DNA of 7,871 nucleotides from CAZOWW01 sp964583765 (GCA_964583765.1 CAZOWW010000190.1:1-7871); one strand, 5' to 3'. Counted from the stretch's first letter, positions 1 through 6,395 are shown. The notes: generated by a model not told the origin, from the letters alone. A program made the numbers and translations.

Positions 1-142
1 GTCCGGGAGGCGTTTTGCTGGCCGTGTTCCCCTTGGCCGGTCCCCTTTCCTCCCCCACCTCCGCCGCCCCGACCGCAGCCGGGACGTTGTTCGGCGGGTT
101 CGCAGGTACTACGGGACCGTCCGACTTCCCACGCTCGTACAT
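1..142 (-). CDS. ltrA: Group II intron reverse transcriptase/maturase, N-terminal fragment (runs off left edge)
   Basis: This is the start of the intron-encoded protein, which would splice its own intron RNA and copy it into new DNA sites. Only about 47 residues lie in the window, beginning MYERGKSDGPVVPANPPNN and continuing with an E/G-rich stretch and AKGNTASKTPPG. The GKSDxxVVPxxxxNN and xKGN motifs are, from memory, the usual lead-in of group II intron reverse transcriptases, before RT motifs 0-7, which would lie left of the window. The start at 142 is chosen because GAGAGG lies about 10 bases upstream. The frame stays open up to 241, where MYGTSMRENREIP is encoded; that stretch is also commonly seen before such proteins and may be intron RNA rather than protein. 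No catalytic YADD box is visible, so the function of this copy cannot be judged. Confidence 0.65.
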   Translation of the reverse strand, partial: MYERGKSDGPVVPANPPNNVPAAVGAAEVGEERGPAKGNTASKTPPG

Positions 143-583
143 CTCAGGCGTACCTCTCGTTCCCTGAGCGGCCCGCCCGGTGATCGGCCGGACGGGCGAA
201 CGCGGGATCTCCCGGTTCTCGCGCATGGAGGTTCCGTACATGCCATGGCTCTCTGACCCCGCGGGGCCCGCCGGCGCCTCGCGCTAACGCCGCCGGCAGT
301 GTTGCCTTCCACCTTTGAAACAGCGTGGGCACCCCGAAGCTGTGATTTCGTGGCTCAATAACCCGGCCTGCACGTACCCCTGTCAACGCTTCGCCACACC
401 CTCGCGGGACGTCGACGCATGACTCGGGGCCGCCGTGGGTCGCTACCCCTTCGGCGTAGAGCTCTTCCATCTCCTCCTCCATGCCGGTTCATCCCGGCGC
501 TTTCTCCAAGCAGCGGCCTCACCGCCCATCGGCTCCACCGCCGGGACGCTGCCTAGCGTCGCCGTAGCTGTGCCGGCGCTCAC
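1..583 (-). mobile_element. Group II intron, 5' portion (3' end outside window)
   Basis: On the minus strand the sequence from about 583 onward has the features of a bacterial group II intron. It begins GTGAGCGCC, close to the GUGYG 5' splice consensus. It then carries a highly structured G/C-rich stretch, and after about 440 bases it opens into the N-terminus of an intron-encoded reverse transcriptase. A frame at 482-144 begins MEEEMEELYAEG and continues with THGGPESC and EALTGV. That string recurs, to my knowledge, in ribozyme cores of many actinobacterial group II introns and is often annotated as a false small protein. A CGAGT at 426-422 (minus strand) could act as EBS1 for the last five exon bases ACTCG, but a match this short could be chance. 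Domain V and the 3' splice site lie left of the window. The family call is fairly secure. The exact 5' boundary is inferred. Confidence 0.7.
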
Positions 584-756
584 CGAGTGCCCCACCGCTG
601 CTGGGCGGCCTGGCGGGTGGTCCCGAGCCGGGAGGCGATGTCGCCCCAGGAGTACCCGAACTCGCGCAGCCCGCTCACCGCTGCCTGGGTGGCGGCGGGA
701 CTCCAGTACTGGGCGATCTTGTGGAAGGGATCACCCTTTGTAATTGGAGTCCCGCA
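584..756 (-). pseudogene. C-terminal remnant of a helix-turn-helix protein, interrupted by the intron
   Basis: The minus strand has a convincing 58-codon coding stretch ending directly at the proposed intron 5' end. It contains KIAQYWSPAATQAAVSGL, then REFGYSWGDIASRLG and TTRQAAQQRWG. The second half is a clear helix-turn-helix: 'YSWGDIASRLG' is helix-turn and 'TTRQAAQQRWG' the recognition helix. Similar GxSWxxIxxxLGxxRQAAQQR proteins are common in actinobacteria. The frame has no ATG or GTG before the domain and is closed upstream by TAG at 757-759, so the N-terminus is missing or frameshifted. Its apparent stop (580-582) lies inside the GTGAG of the intron, so any original C-terminus would continue beyond the intron outside the window. 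It is best read as the 5' exon of a gene that is already decayed. Confidence 0.5.
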
Positions 757-1339
757 CTACGTGGGGGACGTCGTCCGGCGTGTCACGCTCGGGATCTTGA
801 CTCACGCAGCGTCACGGATCGTTGCTCGGAAAGGCTCACTGCGTTCCCCAACCTGGACGACGAGGTCATCGTCTCCCCGGCCGCGTTTGCCGGGCAGTCC
901 GCGAACCACGGTACGGAGGCCTCCAAGGCCATCCGAGTCCGTCAATCACCCAGTGCTGCGACCATCCCTGGATTCCGCCTTGACAAACTCAGGTCCTTGA
1001 CCTGCGACGTTGACCCCACAGGCCCGACCGGTCACGGAGACCGGGGCAGGCCGTTCAGGTTGGCCAGCAATCCGTGCTGGTGATTGGCAGGCCGTGCTGG
1101 TGATTCACGGGCAGCGTCGACCACGGCTGACGACGACCGACCGCGTGACCGTGTGGCGTGCCTGAGCTCCGTCACGGGATGGCAGACCTCGGGTGCCAGC
1201 CGGGGAGCGTCCTGGGCGCCGCTGGACCAGGAGGTCTTCGCTGCCCACCGCCGGAAGTACCGCCTCACGAGACCCGAGGCAGACCCCAGCGGAAGACGAG
1301 TGGGTCGCCGGCCGGTCCGGTCATCTGCTCCCAGGACCG
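757..1339. other. Stretch without a supportable gene
   Basis: No frame here combines a start, a ribosome binding site and consistent codon use. Around 840-930 both strands read as plausible protein: plus NLDDEVIVSPAAFAGQSANHG, minus GKRGRGDDDLVVQVGERSEP ending at a stop. This suggests decayed coding DNA, possibly an old insertion sequence, but I recognise neither reading. The minus-strand frame across 1339-1032 is open and G/C-rich at third positions but has no good start. A pair of 14-bp direct repeats lies at 1072-1105. Confidence 0.4.
1072..1105. repeat. 14-bp direct repeat pair
   Basis: CCGTGCTGGTGATT occurs at 1072-1085 and again at 1092-1105, a 20-bp period that is close to two helical turns. 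It lies in DNA without a gene. It could be a paired protein-binding site, an iteron-like remnant, or a small chance duplication. Nothing nearby decides between these. Confidence 0.5.
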
Positions 1340-1981
1340 TCAGTTGCAGTCTCCGCTGCCGCTGTAGCACGGGCGGTAGTCCACGGGGATGATGGGCAAC
1401 TCCGGGAGCGAGATCTCCACCTCGTGCATGGACGTCGAGGACACCGCATACCCACCCGCTGCTGCTTCCAGGGGCACCTGCGCGGGACAGCCGTAGTGCG
1501 CGACCGACACACTCCTCGCCGGCTCGACGAGGACCCGCTCGCATGTCTTGGCCACCGACCAGACGGGCGAGAACCAGCCGGTGTCGATCGACGTCCACAC
1601 GGAGATATCGACTTCTACCCGGCCGTCAGCCCTGGTGGAGGTGCCCAGCACGACCACTCCCGGCGCACTGGCGAGCAGGTTCCTGAACTGGTCCTCCGAT
1701 ACCGCCGCCGGCGCCTTCATGACGAGGGTCTGGACGTGCTCGACGCGGGTGCGAAGCGCCTTCGTGACCGGCGCCGCCTGGATCGCCCGGCCGACTGCTC
1801 GTACGCCCAGAACTGCACCGACGACCACGCAGATCGTCAGCAGCAGAAGAGTGAGGCGCCGCGCCCGGCTGCGGGGGCGTTGTGTCCCCTCCTGATCCTT
1901 GCCAGGGTCCCCCCGGTTCGGGTCACCCCAGGACCTGTCACCCGGCTCGGGATGCTCCGAACTCACCTTCCCCCAGCGCAT
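1340..1981 (-). CDS. Single-pass membrane protein of unknown function (213 aa)
   Basis: I do not recognise the family. The protein has a charged, proline-rich N-terminal tail (residues 1-42, ending RPRSRARR) and one strong transmembrane helix at about 43-64 (LTLLLLTICVVVGAVLGV). A mostly beta-like domain of about 145 residues follows, ending PCYSGSGDCN. Arginines before the helix place the N-terminus inside and the main domain outside. Four outer cysteines (about C147, C165, C205, C212) could form disulfides, as in secreted sensor or binding domains. ATG at 1981 is chosen because GAGGGGGA sits at a normal distance upstream. The same frame is open back to 2245, but that would overlap the end of the neighbouring toxin gene and run through the 2142-2192 hairpin. 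It follows the toxin-antitoxin operon on the same strand but is separated by that hairpin, so it is probably transcribed alone. Codon use is typical of a real gene. Confidence 0.7.
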   Translation of the reverse strand: MRWGKVSSEHPEPGDRSWGDPNRGDPGKDQEGTQRPRSRARRLTLLLLTICVVVGAVLGVRAVGRAIQAAPVTKALRTRVEHVQTLVMKAPAAVSEDQFRNLLASAPGVVVLGTSTRADGRVEVDISVWTSIDTGWFSPVWSVAKTCERVLVEPARSVSVAHYGCPAQVPLEAAAGGYAVSSTSMHEVEISLPELPIIPVDYRPCYSGSGDCN

Positions 1982-2141
1982 GTCTTCCCCCTCGACCGCC
2001 TGATCGTGGCGGGAGTTTAGCGGGACTGAGCGCACGTGCCCCTGCAGGCGTCCCCATACCGAGCGGGCACCGGCGAAGCGGCACCAGGACGGCGGAAGGC
2101 CTCGAGGCGGACCATCGGCGCGAGGAGGAAGCTCTCGGACA

Positions 2142-2192
2142 GGCGGAGTCCAGCGATCGTCGCCCGTGTTGCGACGATCGCTGGAATCCGCC
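2142..2192 (-). terminator. Very long hairpin between the toxin gene and the membrane-protein gene
   Basis: Two arms pair perfectly over 15 bp, TCCAGCGATCGTCGC (2149-2163) with 2171-2185, around a 7-base loop. After one G/A mismatch they pair for six more (GGCGGA 2142-2147 with TCCGCC 2187-2192). It begins 20 bases beyond the stop of the AbiEii gene on the minus strand, a normal terminator position. There is no clear T-run, as is common in G/C-rich actinobacteria. Being symmetric it could work in both directions. At 21 paired bases it is longer than most terminators, so a transposable-element (MITE-like) origin is possible. Confidence 0.6.
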
Positions 2193-2211
2193 CCCTTCGC
2201 TACCTCGTTTC

Positions 2212-2907
2212 CTATGGGCTTGCTGTGCGAAGCTGTTCGCCCCACCGGGAGAAGAACTCGCGGACGGCGCCGGCATCAACGCCGCCCGGGACAGGGATCT
2301 CCGCGTCGGTGAACCGGGCCAGCGAGTCGAGCATGACCGCGAGCACTCCGCGGTCGAATCCAGCATCGACGGCCCCGGCCAATTCGATCAGCCGTTCCGT
2401 GCCGTACCGCTTCGCCAAGACGTAGACATCGGCAAAGTCCCGCACCTCAGCACGGTCGAACAGGGCCACGACCTTCCGGCCGGCGAGCTCATCCCGGTCG
2501 AGGGCCGGACCGAGGAACGTCACCGTCGGCGGGTATTGAGGCGTCGCATCCACGGCCAGGTCGAGGACGACGGCATCCTGTCCGCGATGGATGATCACGC
2601 GGGCGAACGTGTCACCTTCTCGGACGACCTCGACGTCCCAGCCTCGCTCAACCGCCCGAGCCGCCACGTCGGCCAGCGCCGTCCGGACGTTACCGCGGCC
2701 CGGGGAAGTGAACAGGTCCAGATCCTGGGTGGGCCTCGAGGTCACGCCCTGCGCGACCAAGGCCGCACCACCGGCGAGAAGGAAACCGTGCGCCGAGGAC
2801 AACGCGAAGAACTCCCCCGCCACCTCAACCTGGAAAGCGGTCAGAGCGCCCGAAGCCGGGTCCGTCCCGGGATCTACAGGCGAGTTCGTCGGCCGTGGGT
2901 CCGTCAT
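2212..2907 (-). CDS. AbiEii/AbiGii-family nucleotidyltransferase toxin (type IV-like toxin-antitoxin or abortive infection)
   Basis: This protein belongs to the DUF1814/AbiEii nucleotidyltransferases. They act as toxins in abortive infection and toxin-antitoxin systems by adding nucleotides to RNA targets; the mycobacterial MenT enzymes modify tRNA acceptor ends. Visible motifs over 231 residues are GGAALVAQG (46-54), followed by RPTQDLDLF (58-66) with the metal-binding pair D62/D64. Next is VLDLAVD (114-120), then GRKVVALFDRAEVRDFADVY (143-162), giving the conserved K, R and RDxxD set. All key residues seem present, so it is likely active. ATG at 2907 overlaps the antitoxin stop in an ATGA, implying translational coupling; an upstream extension to 3000 would lie inside the antitoxin gene. 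It is the second gene of the operon and is followed by a long hairpin. Family assignment is strong. Its target and whether it protects against phage are not visible. Confidence 0.88.
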   Translation of the reverse strand: MTDPRPTNSPVDPGTDPASGALTAFQVEVAGEFFALSSAHGFLLAGGAALVAQGVTSRPTQDLDLFTSPGRGNVRTALADVAARAVERGWDVEVVREGDTFARVIIHRGQDAVVLDLAVDATPQYPPTVTFLGPALDRDELAGRKVVALFDRAEVRDFADVYVLAKRYGTERLIELAGAVDAGFDRGVLAVMLDSLARFTDAEIPVPGGVDAGAVREFFSRWGEQLRTASP

Positions 2908-3437
2908 GACGCGACCGCGGCCCGCCCCGCCGGCAGGACAGAATCGACCAAGGGCTGCCAAGCGGCACGGACCGCGACCGGCAGGACCAGTTCGCCCCAC
3001 AGGTCGGCAAGGAGCACGCCGTCGACGCAGCGGAGGATGTCCCGCGGCATTCCCTCCCGAAGGACAACCTCATACAACCGGGCCCGCTGCCGCCGATCAG
3101 CCAACTCCACCACTCGGCCCGGCACCGACCACTCCAGCTCCAGAGGCAACACCACCGCGCCCAACGCCTGTGCGGCCTCCAGTCGCCACAACCGTGACGC
3201 GACCCACCCACTTCTGCCCCGCCCCTGGCCGTACTCCCGCCAGGTGACCACGGGGACGGCGTCCAACTCGAACCCTGCCACCGAGACCAGCCGCTCCAAG
3301 GTGTCCGCCGACGGCGACTTCCGCCCGCGCTCATAGGCCGACAACGTCGGGCGCGACGTGCCCGCCCGACGCGACAGATCCTCCTGACTCAGCCCCGAGT
3401 CCGCCCGAACCCTGCGCAGCAGCGACGCCGCGTCCAT
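2904..3437 (-). CDS. XRE-family antitoxin/repressor of the AbiEii-type pair
   Basis: This is a 177-residue DNA-binding protein. An XRE/Cro-type helix-turn-helix occupies residues 4-52, with core LSQEDLSRRAGTSRPTLSAY at 17-36. A C-terminal domain of about 100 residues contains ELADRRQRARLYEVVLREG (111-129), then VDGVLLADLW and LPVAVRAAWQPLVDS. This domain recurs, as far as I recall, in actinobacterial regulators placed just before AbiEii-like toxins. Classical AbiEi antitoxins use a winged helix instead, so this is a variant pairing. ATG at 3437 is preferred because GAGGGGG lies correctly upstream. A GTG at 3455 in frame (MARGCG) would swallow that binding site. The stop overlaps the toxin start by four bases. 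It probably neutralises the toxin and represses its own promoter through the palindrome at 3456-3471. Confidence 0.85.
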   Translation of the reverse strand: MDAASLLRRVRADSGLSQEDLSRRAGTSRPTLSAYERGRKSPSADTLERLVSVAGFELDAVPVVTWREYGQGRGRSGWVASRLWRLEAAQALGAVVLPLELEWSVPGRVVELADRRQRARLYEVVLREGMPRDILRCVDGVLLADLWGELVLPVAVRAAWQPLVDSVLPAGRAAVAS

Positions 3438-3455
3438 CCCACACCCCCTCGCCAC

Positions 3456-3471
3456 GTATCCGATCGGATAC
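3456..3471 (-). promoter_or_regulatory. Perfect 16-bp palindrome: probable operator of the toxin-antitoxin operon
   Basis: GTATCCGATCGGATAC is its own reverse complement and ends 19 bases before the antitoxin ATG. A dimeric XRE repressor would be expected to bind such a site. On the minus strand a TTGCTG about 17 bases before ATACGT could form a promoter with the palindrome filling the spacer and overlapping the -10, so binding would block polymerase. The palindrome is seen directly. Its role as operator and the promoter elements are inferred. Confidence 0.65.
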
Positions 3472-3473
3472 TC

Positions 3474-3998
3474 TCACAGCAAGGGCCGGACGTCCAGCGC
3501 GGACCAGGTCCCCTGCTCGAACGTCGACACTGAACAAGACGCAAGCCCCAACCCAGCCGCGCACCACCCCTCCCTCCAGCGCACCCGCACAGGTGCCGGC
3601 AACCGGATCCCCCATTCCACGGCTTGACGCGACCACGTCGTGCGCATCCGGGCCGCCAACTGCTCCGCAGCCGCAGTCTGCGCGGCCTGTGCGGCGGCCG
3701 GAAGCTGGGCGGTCCTCCGTGACCATGCCCACCTCACCACCAGCACCACAGGAACCAGCACAGCCACCACGGCCGCCAGCACCGTCGCCCTGTGGTCCTG
3801 CTCCTTGCCTGAAGACGCCCTGACCACATAGAGGACGGCCCCGGCGCCGGCCACGACCGCCGCCAACACCCACAGCAGGACGCCCGAAAGCCCGTCTCTC
3901 ACGATCAGCCATCGTTCCAGGCCACACCCACCCAGAAGGGTCATTCCCCCCGATCCGCCTGATGAACCCCGGCGAAGCCGCCCCGTACGCTCCGACAC
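3474..3998 (-). pseudogene. Truncated N-terminus of a NACHT-type membrane NTPase-like protein
   Basis: The 174-residue frame has two transmembrane helices (about 39-59 and 72-89) and an alanine-rich, probably helical stretch. It then has AAAEQLAARMRTTWSRQAVE (about 109-128) followed by WGIRLPAPVRVRWR (129-142). From memory, this two-helix plus 'AAxxLAxxVRxxWxxEAxxRxxxxPxPVRVRW' layout starts long streptomycete NACHT or WD-repeat-type proteins, where an ATP-binding domain with a GxxGxGKT loop follows. Here similarity is lost after RWR (residue 142). The frame stops at 3474, only two bases from the operator palindrome, and the P-loop and the rest are absent. It is therefore read as a fragment, either truncated when the toxin-antitoxin DNA arrived or frameshifted. 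The start is unclear: GTG at 3998, or ATG at 3944 whose G-rich run lies too close. It could alternatively be a short two-helix membrane protein in its own right. Confidence 0.5.
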
Positions 3999-4563
3999 GC
4001 AGCAGACGGCACCACCACGACCAGACCCACAAGGAAAGCCCCGCTACCCCCGACTGGACGGGACCGGCGCGCGAACCCCGCGGACGTGACATAGGGCCGC
4101 CCGTAGCTTTCAGCGCAAGACCAACGTTTAGCCTGGTCAGAGGCGATCCTGTACGCGCAGGTGGGGAATCCTGGCTCTGCCGTGAGTTCAGCCGGACTGA
4201 AGATCCTTTGACATGAGCCCATGGGGTTTCGGCGGGCGTGGCTGGGGTGGGGCCGTGAGTTCGTCGAGACCCTCGCCCGTGTCAGGACCGGCGGTCTGCC
4301 CGGCCCGGTCGTCGCCGAGGCCGGCGGGACCCGGAGCCGCTCCGCCCCCGAAGGTCACCACCCTGGGCGACAAGGCCGCGCGAGGCCCTGGGAGAACCCA
4401 GGCCAGTCGATTACGAGAGCTCACCAGTCTCACGGGCCGATATCGTGCGCCCCGGCGCTGGCAGGAGGGCGCGCGAATCGCCCGACCAGCCCGACGCTTC
4501 AAATAGAGCTCTCTTCCAGGCGACGGTGACCGGAGAAGAGACGAGAGGAAGGGGACTGCCGGC
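3999..4563. other. Divergent intergenic region and leader of the trmO gene
   Basis: Genes diverge from this 565-base stretch, so promoters for both sides should lie here. Frames exist on both strands but lack good starts and consistent codon use. A consensus-like TTGACA is at 4208-4213 but no TAnnnT follows at 16-18 bases, so I cannot name a promoter. The part 4260-4450 is rich in complementary G/C segments and may be a structured leader. No known riboswitch motif was recognised. Confidence 0.4.
4384..4404 (+). promoter_or_regulatory. Stable hairpin in the trmO leader
   Basis: GGCC-C-TGGG pairs with CCCAGGCC around an AGAA loop, eight base pairs with one bulged C. An upstream CCTGGG at 4362-4367 could pair with the same CCCAGG, so two exclusive folds are possible, as in attenuators. 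No leader peptide or T-run is evident. This may be chance in G/C-rich DNA. Confidence 0.25.
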
Positions 4564-5040
4564 ATGGAGGTCGAACCGGTCGGCACGGTCAGCAGTCGAC
4601 GGGTGGAAACGGTGGATGAGGACTGGGGTGCGGTGGTGTCCACCATCTCTCTGGACAGCGACCGCTTCACCCCGGACGCCGTGTGCGGCCTGGACACGTT
4701 CTCACACGTCGAAGTCGTCTACGTGTTCGACCGGGTCGACCCTGACAGCGTGGTGACCGGTGCTCGGCACCCGCGGGGAAATCCGGACTGGCCCGAAGTC
4801 GGGATCTTCGCCCAGCGAGCGAAACGCCGTCCCAACCGGATCGGGGTATGCGTCTGCCAGTTGGTCGACGTCCGCGGACTGGTGCTGACCGTTCAGGGGC
4901 TGGACGCCGTCGACGGGACGCCGATCCTCGACATCAAGCCCTACTACGGCGAGTACGGTCCGCGGGGCGAGGTCCGGCAACCGGACTGGTCGCACGAGGT
5001 CATGGTCAGGTACTGGGAACCCTGGGCGGCCACGCCGTGA
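4564..5040 (+). CDS. trmO: TrmO-family SAM-dependent tRNA methyltransferase (TsaA/UPF0066)
   Basis: TrmO proteins use S-adenosylmethionine to add a methyl group to N6 of threonylcarbamoyladenosine at position 37 of tRNA(Thr), fine-tuning decoding in the cytoplasm. The 158 residues show the family pattern: VEPVGTV at the N-terminus, LDTFSHVEVVYVFDRV (43-58) and the hallmark GIFAQRAKRRPNRIG (80-94). The ending signature is GLDAVDGTPILDIKPY (112-127). Most members have FATRSPxRPNPIG; here SP is AK and the second proline of RPNP is R, so this is a divergent subfamily and substrate could differ. The length fits the single-domain core without the C-terminal extension of the E. coli protein. ATG at 4564 follows GAGAGGAAGGGG at a suitable distance. 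The TGA stop overlaps the GTG start of the deaminase gene. Confidence 0.82.
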   Translation: MEVEPVGTVSSRRVETVDEDWGAVVSTISLDSDRFTPDAVCGLDTFSHVEVVYVFDRVDPDSVVTGARHPRGNPDWPEVGIFAQRAKRRPNRIGVCVCQLVDVRGLVLTVQGLDAVDGTPILDIKPYYGEYGPRGEVRQPDWSHEVMVRYWEPWAATP

Positions 5041-6128
5041 CGGGGCAGGAGAATCGGGCGCCGGAGTCGACGGCGGCCGATGCGGCCCAGCGCGACCCAG
5101 ACGTCGCCCAGTACGTCGCGGGGCTGCCCAAGGCGGAACTTCACGTCCACCTGCAGGGCGCGGCGTCCGTGCCGACGGTGCTGAAGTTGGCCCGCCAGCA
5201 CCCCGAGGTCGGTGTCCCCACGGACGAGCAGGCGCTGAGTTCCTTCTACCGGTTCACCGACTTTGCCCACTTCATCGAGGTCTACCGACAGGTGAACCGG
5301 TTGATCCGTACCGCGGACGACGTTCGAGCCCTGGTGACCGGGTTGGGCCGTGACCTGGCGGGGGTCGCAGTCAGGTACGCCGAGGTGACGGTCACGGCGG
5401 ACAGCCACCTCCGCGCGGGCATCGACCCCGAGGGCTTGTCCGAGGCATTGTCCCGGGGCCGCTCGGAGGTCCTCGACCGCTACGACGTGGACCTGGCCTG
5501 GGTGTTCGACGTCGCCGGAGACCTCGGACCGCCATCCGCGGACAGAACCCTGGACTGGGTCAGCGCATACCGGCCCGAGCACTGCGTCGGCTTCGGCCTC
5601 GGTGGCCCGGAGGCCGGTGTCCCCCGCCCACCGTTCGCCGAGGCGTTTCGCCGCGCTCGTGACCTGGGACTGGCGAGTGTGCCGCACGCCGGCGAAACGA
5701 CCGGCCCGCAGCCGATCCGGGATGCGCTCGAGGCGCTGGGCGCCGTGCGGATCGGGCACGGCATCGGGGCTGCGCGGGATCCGGCCTTGCTGGCCGAACT
5801 GATCCGCCGCGACGTCGTCCTGGAGGTCTGCCCGACCTCGAACCTGTGCACCAGAGCAGTGACCGACATCGCCGATCATCCGCTGCCCGGGCTCCGCGAC
5901 GCCGGGGTGCGGGTCACGATCAACACCGACGACCCGGGGATGTTCGACACCGACCTCAACCGGGAGTATCTGCTGGCCCATCGAATCTTCGGGCTGGGCG
6001 TCGAGGAGTTGACGGAGTTCGCCCGGGAAGCCGTGCGAGCCTCGTTCGCCTCTGCCCTCACCCGGCAGCGGCTATTGGCCGAGATCGACAGCTATGCGCA
6101 CGCCCGCGCCGTCGCAGGCCGGCCGTGA
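5037..6128 (+). CDS. Adenosine deaminase family protein, possibly aminodeoxyfutalosine deaminase
   Basis: This is a zinc-dependent amidohydrolase that deaminates an adenine nucleoside to its inosine form. In 363 residues the full active site is visible: HVH (36-38), HAGE (217-220, with catalytic E220), GHG (240-242, H241), CPTSN (265-269) and INTDDPGMF (295-303, zinc ligand D298). True adenosine deaminases have HxHLDG, where the aspartate contacts the ribose 5'-hydroxyl; here it is HVHLQG, with Q40 in that place. That fits a substrate with a modified 5' end. From memory, FTDFAHFIEVY and VGFGLGGPE resemble streptomycete aminodeoxyfutalosine deaminases of the futalosine menaquinone route, but methylthioadenosine or S-adenosylhomocysteine remain possible. 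GTG at 5037 is chosen because it overlaps the trmO stop as GTGA, so translation is probably coupled. An earlier in-frame ATG at 4848 would run through trmO in another frame and is rejected. Confidence 0.85.
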   Translation: MTGQENRAPESTAADAAQRDPDVAQYVAGLPKAELHVHLQGAASVPTVLKLARQHPEVGVPTDEQALSSFYRFTDFAHFIEVYRQVNRLIRTADDVRALVTGLGRDLAGVAVRYAEVTVTADSHLRAGIDPEGLSEALSRGRSEVLDRYDVDLAWVFDVAGDLGPPSADRTLDWVSAYRPEHCVGFGLGGPEAGVPRPPFAEAFRRARDLGLASVPHAGETTGPQPIRDALEALGAVRIGHGIGAARDPALLAELIRRDVVLEVCPTSNLCTRAVTDIADHPLPGLRDAGVRVTINTDDPGMFDTDLNREYLLAHRIFGLGVEELTEFAREAVRASFASALTRQRLLAEIDSYAHARAVAGRP

Positions 6129-6145
6129 CCGACCCGGATCCCGGT

Positions 6146-6162
6146 CCGTCGCCGTCCGACGG
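6146..6162 (+). terminator. Weak hairpin after the deaminase gene
   Basis: CCGTCG and CGACGG pair around a five-base loop, 18 bases after the deaminase stop, and GACCG/CGGTC (6127-6131 with 6163-6167) could extend it after a gap. No T-run follows. The position suits a terminator, but a 6-bp stem is easily found by chance at this G/C content. Confidence 0.3.
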
Positions 6163-6395
6163 CGGTCTACTGGCGGCCGCGTCCGCTGGCAATGGCAGCG
6201 TGCCGCCAAGGCTTTCGCACTCCGCCGGCGTCGCCACGAGACCGGGAAAAGATCTTCATGCCCGCGGCCAGGCGCCCGGGGACCACCGGTCGGCGATCAC
6301 AGAGCCGAGGCTGGTTCCACCGAAAGGCGCAAGTGCCTCGCGGTTCGGCGGCGACACCGGCATCCGAACGGGATTCCGGCCCCGACCAGCGATTT

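Noticed and set aside
144..482. Minus-strand 112-aa frame beginning MEEEMEELYAEG
   Set aside because: It lies in the intron ribozyme region, and the same string recurs in many group II introns because the RNA is conserved, so it is not counted as a protein gene.
1032..1598. Minus-strand 188-aa frame overlapping the membrane-protein gene
   Set aside because: Its first half is a shadow of the membrane-protein gene. The remainder (1339-1032) has fair codon bias but no credible start and no known motif.
1193..2020. Plus-strand 275-aa open frame
   Set aside because: It is antisense to the membrane-protein gene, rich in R/H/D as expected of a shadow frame, and has no ribosome binding site.
1882..3336. 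Plus-strand 484-aa open frame, the longest in the window
   Set aside because: It lies opposite the XRE-AbiEii operon, whose minus-strand proteins show clear family motifs; the plus frame has no recognisable domain.
4130..4210. Possible riboswitch before trmO (cobalamin or SAM type)
   Set aside because: A GGGGAATCC-like segment was noticed, but the conserved B12-box and SAM-riboswitch cores were not found.
4208..4213. TTGACA as a -35 box for trmO
   Set aside because: No -10-like hexamer follows at 16-18 bases, and the site is about 350 bases from the gene.
4944..5981. Minus-strand 345-aa open frame
   Set aside because: It is antisense to the deaminase, whose complete active-site motifs are on the plus strand.
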